Below are positions 32,516 to 41,500 of a DNA stretch of 46,865 bases, one piece after another (the stretch's first letter is position 1; the number at the start of each line of letters is the position of its first letter). Position numbers and translations under genes: made by a program. Source of the stretch: an uncultured Bacilli bacterium (lineage in GTDB: Bacteria > Bacillota_I > Bacilli_A > RF39 > UBA660); contig CALVOW010000010.1 in the NCBI GenBank assembly GCA_944350445.1, positions 1 through 46,865 of the forward strand. The letters run 5' to 3'. The notes beneath the pieces are model-generated. The model did not search any database, had not been told where the DNA came from, and worked only from the letters and a program-made list of their open reading frames with translations.

Positions 32516-33283
32516 CTATTCTACAATATTTGTTGCACGGGATTCAATATATTGTCTAATCGTCTCACTTGTTACATTAATAACTATTTCATCTGAGTCA
32601 AGTTCTAATGATGCATTAGTTGGAACTAAAATAATTTCAGCATTTTGAATATATTCAGCCTTACGTAATAGCAAATGTATATCTTCAGTAACAGCAAATA
32701 TTATTTGGCTAGGAGCACGTTCTTCAGTTGTGTTTTCAAATACGTGACGACCACTTGAATCTTTAACGGCTAAAATTTTAACATTTTCAACCAATTTTCC
32801 AACCATAAGTAAACCATCATCACCAACACCTTTAAAATAAACATCTACATAATTTCCAGGGTACATTGAATTACCATACGTTGTTTTCATATCAACTGAA
32901 AAATTATAAGCCACAAATCCTTCTTCAATATCAATTAAAAATGAATCAGGTAATTCTTCTTCTTTTACAATTAAAGATTCATAAAATAAACTTCCAGATG
33001 GAATTGTTGCATTTACATTAGTATACATTCCTAAAATTTGGGTATCTTTATTCGTTAAAACATTACCTTTAATTGCTGATTGTGGAATTTCTAAATATCC
33101 AATCATATCATCAGTAATTTGGGTTCTTGGTGGAATTGTTTGTGTTGCATATGGTACACGAATTGGACTTGTTGCTTGACTTACTCTCCAATTATAGAAA
33201 AAGTAAAGTACCAAAACAATTAAAATAGCAGCAATAATTGTAACTGTATTTTTATTAGATAAAACTTGTTTTAATTTTTTCAT
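32516..33283 (-). CDS. cpaB: CpaB/RcpC-like Tad pilus assembly protein
   Basis: A 255-residue protein with one N-terminal helix (12-30, VTIIAAILIVLVLYFFYNW) and a SAF domain (YATQTIPPRTQITDDMIGYL, IPSGSLFYESLIV) followed by an RcpC-type part (YPGNYVDVYFKGVGDDGLLM, IIFAVTEDIHLLLRKAEYI). In Gram-negatives CpaB works with the secretin; here, without one, it may organise the outer face or peptidoglycan. AGGAG precedes the ATG. It lies nine bases before tadA. Confidence 0.87.
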   Translation of the reverse strand: MKKLKQVLSNKNTVTIIAAILIVLVLYFFYNWRVSQATSPIRVPYATQTIPPRTQITDDMIGYLEIPQSAIKGNVLTNKDTQILGMYTNVNATIPSGSLFYESLIVKEEELPDSFLIDIEEGFVAYNFSVDMKTTYGNSMYPGNYVDVYFKGVGDDGLLMVGKLVENVKILAVKDSSGRHVFENTTEERAPSQIIFAVTEDIHLLLRKAEYIQNAEIILVPTNASLELDSDEIVINVTSETIRQYIESRATNIVE

Positions 33284-33301
33284 AAAATCTCCTTCTTTTT
33301 T

Positions 33302-33889
33302 TTACTTTTCTTCAAATATCGCATCTATTTGATTGCGAATATTAAAATCCCCTTCATCAAATTCAAGCGTTGTTGAACCAGTTGAATTATAGGTATTATA
33401 AGTATCAATTCTAACACTTACCTTTGGTGGATATTCAATTACCTCTTGAACAGTTACTTGATAACTCTTATTATTATTAACACTTTCAGCAAATCTTCTT
33501 AAAAAACTTTCAACAAACACATCAGCATTTAATTTAACTTCACCAACTAAATAATCGCATCTACTATAATTTTTACTAACATTATCAATATTAAGATTAG
33601 TAGTATTTAAAACTAAGTCATAATTATTTTTGCTAGTAAATTCGACTGTTTCTCTTGTAATATCAACACCTGGCTTGATGCAAAGATAAAATCCCGCTCG
33701 ATAAGATGCTTTATCAATTGAATCAAACATAGCAGCTTCAACAGTATTTTTAATCAAAGTATAGTCTTGTTGATTAGTTGTGGTTATATTGCCAAAAATA
33801 TTAATTAAAATTACTCCAACAATCCCCATTATAAATATGAAGACTGCCCACATTGCTGTTTTCGTAACTCCACCTCCTATTTTACACAT
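33302..33889 (-). CDS. Unknown Tad-locus pilin-like membrane protein
   Basis: A 195-residue protein with one N-terminal helix (about 12-32, AMWAVFIFIMGIVGVILINI) and an outer domain with Cys at two positions (FYLCIKPG, SRCDYLV). The domain pattern (KNTVEAAMFDSIDKASYRAG, FLRRFAESVNNN) resembles minor pilins or Tad accessory proteins, without a family I can name. The start is unclear: the ATG at 33889 lacks a ribosome site, whereas a strong AGGAGG at 33873-33878 lies inside the frame and points to a start near 33865 with no ATG there. The next ATG is at 33853. Confidence 0.65.
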   Translation of the reverse strand: MCKIGGGVTKTAMWAVFIFIMGIVGVILINIFGNITTTNQQDYTLIKNTVEAAMFDSIDKASYRAGFYLCIKPGVDITRETVEFTSKNNYDLVLNTTNLNIDNVSKNYSRCDYLVGEVKLNADVFVESFLRRFAESVNNNKSYQVTVQEVIEYPPKVSVRIDTYNTYNSTGSTTLEFDEGDFNIRNQIDAIFEEK

Positions 33890-33892
33890 TTT

Positions 33893-33921
33893 ATTATATA
33901 ATAAACTTTAAAGTATATCAA
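33893..33921 (-). promoter_or_regulatory. Internal promoter of the Tad operon
   Basis: TTGATA (33916-33921) and TATAAT (33893-33898) on the minus strand, spaced by 17 bases, between the vWA gene and the 195-residue gene. The expected RNA start is about 33886, at or after the first ATG of that gene. Confidence 0.65.
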
Positions 33922-33935
33922 GCAGAAATTAATCT

Positions 33936-36305
33936 TCAATCATTAATTTTTACATTGCTAAATAAATTACTTTGACTACTATTTTCTAAACCACTTCTTG
34001 TGAATTCACATATATATTTATTGCTTGAATTAAAATAGCAATTTCGACCATTATAACTGCTTACTCCCTCTTCACTAGTATCTTTTCGAATATTTTCAAT
34101 ATTTTCTTTACTCATTTGATATTGATACATGAAACTAGTTTCATCATCCCATATATCGCTTTTTATAATATTTACAAAATTGTAATCATTATTAGAATAA
34201 TTTTTTCCTATTTCGCGATTAGTTCCATAATTTTGATTGAATGGATCAGTTAAATCTATTTGTCTAAATTTAACTATTTGATTTAATGCACCAGAATCTG
34301 GATCTATAAAAGAACAATCCTCTAGTTTAACATTCAAAAGTCCTGAATAACCAGCATTTTCTAAATTAACATATATATTACCTCCACTTTCTTTTAAATC
34401 AGTATAAAATTTATTACCACCACTAATTTGCGTATTGTCATCGCTACAATTTATTTGATCACCAGTTGTCATATCAAGACAACTAGTTGGTAATTGCATA
34501 CTTTTAGAAAGAGAAAGATAACAAGTTTGATCAACAATCACGGTTTTACCATTAATTGTTTGATTTCTAACATTTTGACAAGAAAGATTGCTATTTACCT
34601 CACTACTGTCAATAAAAGTTGCTACATCATTACCTTGAGAATTACTGTAATCAACTCTTAATGTTGCCGATTGATCAGTAAACCTTGCAATATAATTTTC
34701 TAAATCATTTTTTGTTAGATTAATATAATTATTTAAAATTTTATCCATATTTTCTCTTCGCTTAGTTAAAGTTGCTATTTCTTTAGCATCACTTGTTGCA
34801 TTTAAAGCTCTTGTAAGTTCTGAATAATCTTCATTAAATTTTTCATAATCAAACTTATATTGACACATTAAATTCGTGCTAACGTTAATATTCGCCGGGA
34901 AGCCAAGACCACCTTCAATATCAAAAGCAATAGTACCCTCTGGTAAATTATTTATTTTAATACCAACGGAAAAACCATTATAATATTGATTATCTCTTAA
35001 ATAACCTTCATAACAAATTTTTTCATAATATTCATATTCATCACTGTCCCCAGTTTTTATTGTATCAGAAGTAGCTACTCCACTACATGAATTTATTTCT
35101 AATTTTTGTTGAACCCAATAAACTTCCGGACTTACATCACAAGTTATAGTTTTAGATTCACCGCTACTAGTTGTATATGCAAAACTAAAACTACTATTTG
35201 TTTGATGCCAACCATCTTCAGCATAAGCATCAATATCTACATAAAAAGGTCCTACAGTAACCCCCCCTGATGTGTTTTCCACATTAAAGTTTTTTGTTCC
35301 ACTATAACTATCAGAAAAAGTAAAATTTGAACCAACTCTATCAGTCAAAACACCATTAGCAAATTCCACAGAATCAGTAACTTCAACTTTGATACTATCG
35401 GCAATTTCTTGTAAAATTGTATCATAATCAACGACGGTATCATTAGCACACCAAGATCTAGTAGAATAATCATAATTACCATAATTACACCACCATTTAT
35501 CTGGTTTAATAAAAGTTTCTATAAATGGTTTATTATATTGACCATATTTTTTATATCCCTCATTATATTTTTCTAAGCCCCCCGCATACTGAATCATATA
35601 AAAAGTAACTCCTGTATTTCGTAAAGCTTGAAAGCGACTTTGGCTAGCTGCTACATCAGTATCATCATTATACCAATATTGTCCATCACCAAGCAAAATA
35701 ATATATTCCATTCGATCGCCAGTTAATAAACTTGCAGCTTGTGAAAGAGCTTTTTCCACATGAGAAGTAGTACCAAGTCCTCCACTATTATAATTTAAAA
35801 GAGTAAAACTAGTAGCATCATAATTTTTTCGTATATAAGAATTCTTAGCAAATTGAATAATAGCAAGACGAACTGTATCAATATTTTTCAAATTATCATA
35901 AAAATTTTGCGTAGCCGTTTTTATTTCATTTATGGAACTAGAAACTGTTTTAGACATATCTAAAATCAAAATAACATTTGCATCTGCATAAACTTCTGTT
36001 GTTCCAAGATTTGAACCACGAACATCAAAACTTATTTCATAATGACCAAGTTCATTCGTCTTTTTAACTTTTTTAACAATTTCAACATCACTTCCACCAG
36101 CTATACTTCCATAAGTAATATCAACTTCAGTAACATTTCCATTAGAATCGGTAATTTCTGTACATCTAACATTACTATTTGTTATTTGCGTCGGGCATCT
36201 TAAAGCACCTTTTTGGTCATTATTAGTCTCCGCATGACTAGAAAATGGCAATAATAAGATTGTAAAAATTATTAGTATAGTAATTATTTTTTGTATTTTT
36301 TTCAT
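33936..36305 (-). CDS. Secreted von Willebrand factor A protein of the Tad locus
   Basis: The 789-residue protein starts with a signal peptide (about 1-25, ILIIFTILLLPFSSHAET). A vWA domain at about 108-310 shows the metal site: VILILDMSKT (DxSxT, 116-120), Thr 179/180 in GLGTTSHVEKA and LLGDGQ with Asp 207. The second half is a Cys-rich, strand-rich region (CSGVATSD, CYEGYLRD, CQNVRNQT, CYFNSSNKYICEF) with no membrane anchor or LPxTG sorting motif, so it is either free, bound to the pilus, or held by the neighbour membrane protein. GGAGG precedes the ATG. vWA proteins often act as pilus tip adhesins, so this is the probable adhesin. Target unknown. Confidence 0.85.
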   Translation of the reverse strand: MKKIQKIITILIIFTILLLPFSSHAETNNDQKGALRCPTQITNSNVRCTEITDSNGNVTEVDITYGSIAGGSDVEIVKKVKKTNELGHYEISFDVRGSNLGTTEVYADANVILILDMSKTVSSSINEIKTATQNFYDNLKNIDTVRLAIIQFAKNSYIRKNYDATSFTLLNYNSGGLGTTSHVEKALSQAASLLTGDRMEYIILLGDGQYWYNDDTDVAASQSRFQALRNTGVTFYMIQYAGGLEKYNEGYKKYGQYNKPFIETFIKPDKWWCNYGNYDYSTRSWCANDTVVDYDTILQEIADSIKVEVTDSVEFANGVLTDRVGSNFTFSDSYSGTKNFNVENTSGGVTVGPFYVDIDAYAEDGWHQTNSSFSFAYTTSSGESKTITCDVSPEVYWVQQKLEINSCSGVATSDTIKTGDSDEYEYYEKICYEGYLRDNQYYNGFSVGIKINNLPEGTIAFDIEGGLGFPANINVSTNLMCQYKFDYEKFNEDYSELTRALNATSDAKEIATLTKRRENMDKILNNYINLTKNDLENYIARFTDQSATLRVDYSNSQGNDVATFIDSSEVNSNLSCQNVRNQTINGKTVIVDQTCYLSLSKSMQLPTSCLDMTTGDQINCSDDNTQISGGNKFYTDLKESGGNIYVNLENAGYSGLLNVKLEDCSFIDPDSGALNQIVKFRQIDLTDPFNQNYGTNREIGKNYSNNDYNFVNIIKSDIWDDETSFMYQYQMSKENIENIRKDTSEEGVSSYNGRNCYFNSSNKYICEFTRSGLENSSQSNLFSNVKIND

Positions 36306-36318
36306 TTAATAACCTCCA

Positions 36319-36969
36319 TTAAATGTCATCTTTTTTCCTTTTTCTTTTAACAATAATAAAACAAATCACTGCTATTATTAATACTAAAGATACTCCACCT
36401 ATAATAAAATATAATCGATAATCACTATCAGTTATTAAGTCAATGATGCCAGTATCGGTGTATTCATCAAACAATTGATCAATTTCAAAAAATTCTAAAT
36501 CACCAATATCTAAAAACTCTTGACAATATTCAAAATCTGGATATTCTTCACACTTTTCTTTATTAAAGTGATAATAAGGATTATAAACAGGTAATTCAAC
36601 CGTCACAGTTCTTAATATTTCATCAGTACAATAATTATCGGTATAAGAATAAATATAAAAAACTTTTTTACCAGATGTAAATTCCATTTCTTCTATTTCA
36701 GCTTGTGTATAATATTCTAACTCATTATTTTCTCTATAATAAATTCGCAGATCATCATCTAAATTTAATACTTGAAGTTTATAATATCCTACAACCTTTT
36801 CATCTGATTCTAATTCATCTTCAACAGAATACTGATAACTAAAATTAACATTACTTGCTAATTCTCTTAATCTTGTCATTTCCGAAGTTGTACAAGCATC
36901 AATCGCTGATACATTTATGCAACCAAAACAAATTAATAATAAACTAAAACTAAATAGTATTTTCTTCAT
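36319..36969 (-). CDS. Unknown type I membrane protein, first gene of the Tad operon
   Basis: A 216-residue protein with a signal peptide (1-22, ILFSFSLLLICFGCINVSAI), an outer domain with several Cys (DACTT, NYCTDEI, EKCEEYPDFEYCQEF), one C-terminal helix (about 185-207, LYFIIGGVSLVLIIAVICFI) and a KRKRKKDD tail, which sets its topology. It may anchor the vWA protein encoded thirteen bases downstream. I do not recognise a family. The operon promoter lies 24 bases upstream. Confidence 0.75.
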   Translation of the reverse strand: MKKILFSFSLLLICFGCINVSAIDACTTSEMTRLRELASNVNFSYQYSVEDELESDEKVVGYYKLQVLNLDDDLRIYYRENNELEYYTQAEIEEMEFTSGKKVFYIYSYTDNYCTDEILRTVTVELPVYNPYYHFNKEKCEEYPDFEYCQEFLDIGDLEFFEIDQLFDEYTDTGIIDLITDSDYRLYFIIGGVSLVLIIAVICFIIVKRKRKKDDI

Positions 36970-36992
36970 AACATCTCCTATTATCTATTTTG

Positions 36993-37021
36993 ATTATAAC
37001 AAATTTGTTTTTTATTTACAA
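36993..37021 (-). promoter_or_regulatory. Promoter of the Tad operon
   Basis: TTGTAA (37016-37021) and TATAAT (36993-36998) on the minus strand, 17 bases apart. Its -35 box overlaps that of the divergent lipoprotein promoter. Confidence 0.75.
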
Positions 37022-37043
37022 TAAAATTTTCTTATGTTATGAT
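37015..37043 (+). promoter_or_regulatory. Promoter of the lipoprotein gene
   Basis: TTTACA (37015-37020) and TATGAT (37038-37043) on the plus strand with a 17-base spacer, followed by GAGGTG and the start at 37060. The two divergent promoters share five bases of their -35 boxes. Confidence 0.7.
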
Positions 37044-37059
37044 AATTTCTGAGGTGTTT

Positions 37060-37482
37060 ATGAAAAAGAAAATATTATTAATTATATCAATTTTATTACT
37101 CGCAACTGCCTGTTCTAGTAGTTATTTAAAAAAAATTAATTTAAATACTTTAAATGAAAAAATAAGTAATGAAGAAAGTTTCGTTTTATATCTAACCGAA
37201 GAAGATGAAGCTGGAAATACTTTAAGAAATACTTTATTAAAAGTAGCTAAAGAATTAGATATTCAAACATTTTATTTGAATACTAGTGATTTAGATGACG
37301 AAGAATTAGAAAATTTAAAAGAAAATTTTTATTTTGAAGACTCTAATATTATTGTTTTTGTAAAAAATGGAATTGAAGAAACGGTTTTAGCAAGAATAGA
37401 TGATCCTTATATTAGTGCTAATGATTTACAAGCAGAATTAATTACCCAAGGGTTTGGGGAAACAATTACTAATCAAAATTAA
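37060..37482 (+). CDS. Thioredoxin-fold-like lipoprotein without CxxC
   Basis: A 140-residue lipoprotein. The signal peptide ends in a lipobox LATAC, then SSS, so the mature protein is tethered outside the membrane. The rest has the size and strand order of a thioredoxin domain (SFVLYLTEEDEAGNTLRNTL, IQTFYLNTSDLDDEELENLK, SNIIVFVKNGIEETVLARID), but at the active-site position EEDEA replaces a CxxC. It therefore cannot be a normal disulfide enzyme and may be a chaperone or adaptor. The ATG at 37060 is chosen for GAGGTG and for the lysine-rich signal start (MKKKILL). It is divergent from the Tad operon, whose outer proteins are rich in Cys. Confidence 0.75.
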   Translation: MKKKILLIISILLLATACSSSYLKKINLNTLNEKISNEESFVLYLTEEDEAGNTLRNTLLKVAKELDIQTFYLNTSDLDDEELENLKENFYFEDSNIIVFVKNGIEETVLARIDDPYISANDLQAELITQGFGETITNQN

Positions 37483-37517
37483 AAGATTTAATGAATTAAA
37501 TACTCATTAAATCTTTT
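37481..37517. terminator. Convergent terminator between the lipoprotein gene and frr
   Basis: AAAAGATTTAATGA and TCATTAAATCTTTT are perfect 14-base arms around nine bases. The structure contains the stop regions of both convergent genes and can end transcription from both sides. Confidence 0.9.
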
Positions 37518-38041
37518 GTTTTATCATCTAATAATTCGTCAATGATTTTATTATATTTATTAACTAATTCTTGAATTTTTTCTTCACTTACCTTTAAAGC
37601 ATCTTCTGGTAATTTTTCCATTTTTAACATTTCAATTGCATCTCTTCGTTGATTACGAATGGCAACTTTTCCTTCTTCGGAGGTAGCTTTGGCTTGTTTT
37701 ACTAATTCTTTTCTTCTATCCTCGGTTAAAGCCGGAATAATAATACGAATACATTCGCCATCATTGTTAGGAGTATATCCAAGTTGAGCTTCAAAGATAG
37801 CTTTTTCAATATTAGCTAAACTTGATTTATCAAATGGTTTTAATAAAAGTTGACGAGCTTCTGGAATTGATATAGTTACTAAACTTTTAAGGGGTGTTAA
37901 ACTTCCATAGTAATTTACCATGACTCCATCTAAAATACTAGGATTAGCCCGTCCAGCATTTATTTTTTTTAATCTTCCTTCTAAACTTTCTAAAGTCTTT
38001 TTTAAATCATTTTCGAAATTATTTATTATTTCTGTTTCCAT
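37496..38041 (-). CDS. frr: Ribosome recycling factor
   Basis: Splits the post-termination ribosome with EF-G. The 181-residue length is near the usual 185. Family blocks are LEGRLKKINAGRANPSILDG, VNYYGSLTPLKSLVTISIPE, ARQLLLKPFDKSSLANIEKA, GYTPNNDGECIRIIIPALTE and DRRKELVKQAK. The protein has the expected long helices. AAAGGA lies before the ATG. It is 50 bases after yqeH and ends at the convergent terminator. Confidence 0.97.
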   Translation of the reverse strand: METEIINNFENDLKKTLESLEGRLKKINAGRANPSILDGVMVNYYGSLTPLKSLVTISIPEARQLLLKPFDKSSLANIEKAIFEAQLGYTPNNDGECIRIIIPALTEDRRKELVKQAKATSEEGKVAIRNQRRDAIEMLKMEKLPEDALKVSEEKIQELVNKYNKIIDELLDDKTKDLMSI

Positions 38042-38092
38042 AAAATTCCTTTCTAAATTTATTTTAACTTTTTTTTAGAAAAATAGCAATCT

Positions 38093-39094
38093 CTAAATTA
38101 AATTCTTTCTAATAAACCTTTTAACATCTTTATCTAAATAAAGACCAATTTTTCCAGATATAACAATTTTAATAAAACCAAGACCATAAATAACTAAATC
38201 TTCGTGAAACCTTATGTCATATTCTTGATAAAATAATTCTTTTAAAGTTTCACGACGTGAGTTAACTTTTTTAACCTTTATACCATTAGGAATATATAAA
38301 GTAAAACTATTGCGATCGCCTTCAATATAATCAATTCGTAAAAAGGATCCAATTAATAAACTTTGATTAGCACTAATTTGATAAGTTTTTGGTTTAATTT
38401 CTTGTTTTGTATTTAAAATTTTATAATATTTACTGTTTAAATGATGAATTATATTATAAGAATCTATAAGTCCTGGAGTATCAATTAAAGTAAGTTTATT
38501 ATTTAATTCAATTTTAATTTTATTTAAAGTCGTCTCTGGCATATTAGAAATAGTTAAAGTTGGCTCTAAATTAGAATAATTATTAATCATTTTATTAATT
38601 AAACTACTTTTTCCAGCATTAGTTTCCCCAACTAAATAAACAGAATTTCCTTTTTTGTATCTTAATATTTTTTTATATAATAAATCCATATTATAATTAG
38701 TAAGTGAACTAACTATTATATAGTCTTTAAACGTAAACAACTCCATTATATATTTTAATATTTTTTCATCTCGAACACTTTTTGGTAAAATATCTCTTTT
38801 ATTTAAAACTAAAATTATATCATTAGTTAAATATTTTTTTATATCATCTAAATTTTCACGGATATTTAAAATATCAACTACATATAAAACTAAGAACTTT
38901 TCTTTATTAATACTTTTTAGAATTTTTAGATATTCTTCTTTATCAGTTGCAACTTGATTAGTTTCTCCATAATTTTTTACTTTAAAACATCGCATACAAT
39001 AAGGATTATCTAAATTTGGTGTATAACCAATATTTAAAATATTTTCATTTTGAAGTACTACTCCACATCCAAGACATTTTTTATTTTTTTTCAT
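38093..39094 (-). CDS. yqeH: YqeH-type circularly permuted ribosome-assembly GTPase
   Basis: A GTPase needed for 30S subunit assembly. It has an N-terminal zinc finger (CLGC at 7-10, CMRC at 33-36) and the permuted motif order: G4 NKRD (98-101), G5 SSLT, then G1 GETNAGKS (156-163) and G3 DTPGL near 207. The C-terminal part with RIDYIEGDRNSFTLYIPNGI is family-typical. The 333-residue length is slightly short of B. subtilis YqeH. It overlaps yqeG by 14 bases, with AAAGGGG inside yqeG as its ribosome site. Confidence 0.95.
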   Translation of the reverse strand: MKKNKKCLGCGVVLQNENILNIGYTPNLDNPYCMRCFKVKNYGETNQVATDKEEYLKILKSINKEKFLVLYVVDILNIRENLDDIKKYLTNDIILVLNKRDILPKSVRDEKILKYIMELFTFKDYIIVSSLTNYNMDLLYKKILRYKKGNSVYLVGETNAGKSSLINKMINNYSNLEPTLTISNMPETTLNKIKIELNNKLTLIDTPGLIDSYNIIHHLNSKYYKILNTKQEIKPKTYQISANQSLLIGSFLRIDYIEGDRNSFTLYIPNGIKVKKVNSRRETLKELFYQEYDIRFHEDLVIYGLGFIKIVISGKIGLYLDKDVKRFIRKNLI

Positions 39095-39593
39095 AATACT
39101 GCCCCTTTATAATACCATTTTTTTTATTTAAAATCTTTTCAACCATGCGATTAAAACCTGTGATTTTTAAATCATGATTTAAAATAGGATCAACTAAAAT
39201 TGTAAGTATTTTTTTTCTATTTCCAACTAAAATATCGGTTACTACTTGATCCCCTATTATGACCATTTTCTGATAGTCAATATTATAATCTTTTTTGATT
39301 TTTCTAAGTACTTTTAAAGTTGGTTTTAAACTTAATGAATAATATTTACATTTTAAATTACGGCAAAAAGATTGAACACGTTTTTTATGACTATTACTTG
39401 CAATTACAACTTGAAAATCTTTACTTAATTGATTTAGAAAATTAATCGTTTCTAAATTACAATTTTTCTCATTTATACTACCAATTGTATTATCTAAGTC
39501 AAATATAAGCAATTGATAACCCATTTCTTTTAATTTTTGATAAGGAATTGTAAAAATATCTTTTTGATACATATCAGGAATAAATAATTTCAT
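39081..39593 (-). CDS. yqeG: YqeG-type HAD phosphatase
   Basis: A small HAD hydrolase of 170 residues. It starts MKLFIPDMYQKDIFTI, has the nucleophile motif LLIFDLDNTIG (D32, D34), VVIASNSHKKRV, and KMVIIGDQVVTDILVGNRK with the C-terminal acidic pair. It lies directly before yqeH, as in B. subtilis. The ATG at 39593 is preferred since the one at 39599 would be too close to the AAAGG site. The substrate is not known with certainty. Confidence 0.93.
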   Translation of the reverse strand: MKLFIPDMYQKDIFTIPYQKLKEMGYQLLIFDLDNTIGSINEKNCNLETINFLNQLSKDFQVVIASNSHKKRVQSFCRNLKCKYYSLSLKPTLKVLRKIKKDYNIDYQKMVIIGDQVVTDILVGNRKKILTILVDPILNHDLKITGFNRMVEKILNKKNGIIKGQYYEKK

Positions 39594-39604
39594 AGACATC
39601 CTTT

Positions 39605-41368
39605 CTAATAATTTTCACTTTCATTTAAATATTCTTTTAAACTAATAGCGACCTCGTTTGGTAAAATCTTACTTAATTCTTCAATACTTGCCTCTTTTAT
39701 TTTCTTTAAAGAAGAAAATTTCTTTAATAATTCTTGTCGTCTTTTTAAGCCTATGCCTGGAATCATTTCTAATATACTTGCTAAAGATCCTTTATTTTTA
39801 ATTTGCCTGTGATAACTTATAGCAAAACGATGAACTTCTTCTTGAATACGAGCTAAAAATAAAAACAAATGACCATGTAAATCTAATTCAATTTCGGCTA
39901 AATCACTAGTAATTAAGGAAGTAGTTCGATGTTTATCATCCTTTTTCAAACCAATTACCGAAATATTTAAATTTAATTCGTCTAAAACCCGTTTGGCTAC
40001 TTCGACTTGATTTTTTCCACCATCAACAATTATTATATCTGGTTTTTTCAAGTCTTCCATTAAAACTTTATAATATCTTCGATAAATTACTTCTTCCATA
40101 GCTTTTAAATCATCTTTTGTCGAAACATCAATTTTATATTTGCGATACTCATTTTTAAGAGGTAAAAAATCTTCAAAAACAACCATACCCGAAACATAAT
40201 AAGTTCCAAATAAATGTGAATTATCAAAAGCCTCAATGCGGGAAACATTTTTTTGATTTAAAACAATAGCTAATTCTTTTAAAGCTAATTTGCGAACTTT
40301 TTCATTTTGATTTAGGGTTTTAATTTCCTCTTCCAATAAAATTTTGGCATTTTCATAAGCTAAATCAAGTAATTTTTTCATATCGCCTTTTAAAGGGGTT
40401 CTAACATTCGTTTTTAAATAAGTAGTAAGAATTTTTGTATCTATATCACTTGGAACTAAAATTTCTTTTGGTAATAAATGTTTTTCATAGAAATTAATAA
40501 TATATTGTACTAAGGTATCAACTGGTGAATCGTAAAATGTAAAAATCTTTTTATCACGACCAAATAAAGTTCCAGACCGAATAAAAAACACTTGAATTGA
40601 TAAATAATTATCTTGAACATAATAATTAAATAAATCTAAATTTATTTCTTTATTTAAAACAATCGTTTGATTTTTTAAAGTTATATTAATATCATCAATC
40701 ATTTTTTTATATTCAAGAGCTTTTTCAAAGTTCATTTTTAAACTTGCTAATTCCATCTCTTGATTTAATTTTTTTAATAAAGCTTTAGCATCACCATTTA
40801 AAAAAGAAGTTATTTCTTTTTTCATCGTTTCTAATTTTTCTAAATCAATTTCATTTTTACAATATCCTAAACATTCTCCAATATGGTAATATAGGCAATA
40901 ATCTTTTTTTAAAGTTTCACATTTTCTTAAAGGATAAAGTCGATTTAACATATAAACTGTATTTCTAGCACTAGAAACATTTGGAAATGGTCCATATAAA
41001 TTATTTTTATTTTTCTTTAAATTCGGATTACGAATAACTTTTAGAGTCGGATATTTTTCTTTGGTAAATTCAATATAAGGATAACTTTTATCATCTTTTA
41101 ACAGGATATTATATTTAGGATTGTATTTTTTTATCAAAGTTATTTCTAAAATTAAACTTTCTAATTCACTAGTTGTTACAATATATTCAAAATCCGCTAT
41201 ATCTGATACTAATTTTTTGGTTTTTCCAGTAACTCGTCCAGTAAAATAACTTTTAAGCCTTTTTTTTAAATTTTTGGCTTTACCAACATAAATAATGTTA
41301 TTGTCTTTATCTTTCATTTGATAAGATCCCGGAAGTTCGGGAACCAAAGCCAATTTTTCCTTAAACAT
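39605..41368 (-). CDS. uvrC: Excinuclease ABC subunit C
   Basis: The incision nuclease of nucleotide excision repair. The 587-residue protein begins with a GIY-YIG domain (PGSYQMKDKDNNIIYVGKAK, LKKRLKSYF), then a Cys cluster (KCETLKKDYCLYYHIGECLG), a UVR motif (about 195-230), the RNase H-like C-terminal nuclease with RIEAFDNSHLFGTYYVSGMV and IIVDGGKNQVEVAKRVLDEL, and a final HhH pair (LEMIPGIGLKRRQELLKKFS). The ATG at 41368 is chosen because GAGGAGGG precedes it. It is first in the run uvrC-yqeG-yqeH-frr. Confidence 0.97.
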   Translation of the reverse strand: MFKEKLALVPELPGSYQMKDKDNNIIYVGKAKNLKKRLKSYFTGRVTGKTKKLVSDIADFEYIVTTSELESLILEITLIKKYNPKYNILLKDDKSYPYIEFTKEKYPTLKVIRNPNLKKNKNNLYGPFPNVSSARNTVYMLNRLYPLRKCETLKKDYCLYYHIGECLGYCKNEIDLEKLETMKKEITSFLNGDAKALLKKLNQEMELASLKMNFEKALEYKKMIDDINITLKNQTIVLNKEINLDLFNYYVQDNYLSIQVFFIRSGTLFGRDKKIFTFYDSPVDTLVQYIINFYEKHLLPKEILVPSDIDTKILTTYLKTNVRTPLKGDMKKLLDLAYENAKILLEEEIKTLNQNEKVRKLALKELAIVLNQKNVSRIEAFDNSHLFGTYYVSGMVVFEDFLPLKNEYRKYKIDVSTKDDLKAMEEVIYRRYYKVLMEDLKKPDIIIVDGGKNQVEVAKRVLDELNLNISVIGLKKDDKHRTTSLITSDLAEIELDLHGHLFLFLARIQEEVHRFAISYHRQIKNKGSLASILEMIPGIGLKRRQELLKKFSSLKKIKEASIEELSKILPNEVAISLKEYLNESENY

Positions 41369-41387
41369 AAAATCCCTCCTCATTAAT

Positions 41388-41423
41388 ATTATATAAAATT
41401 AAAATGACTAAAACTAGTCATTT
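41388..41423 (-). promoter_or_regulatory. uvrC: uvrC -10 box with overlapping hairpin
   Basis: TATATAAT (TATAAT 41388-41393, minus strand) lies 20 bases before uvrC. The hairpin AAATGACTA/TAGTCATTT (41402-41410, 41415-41423) covers the -35 region, where no good box is seen. The hairpin may be the terminator of the gmk operon or an operator. Confidence 0.45.
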
Positions 41424-41500
41424 CTATAATTTTATCAAAAATTATCATTAATTTTTTTATAAATAATAAATTTAACAAATTAACTTATATTATTAATTTT

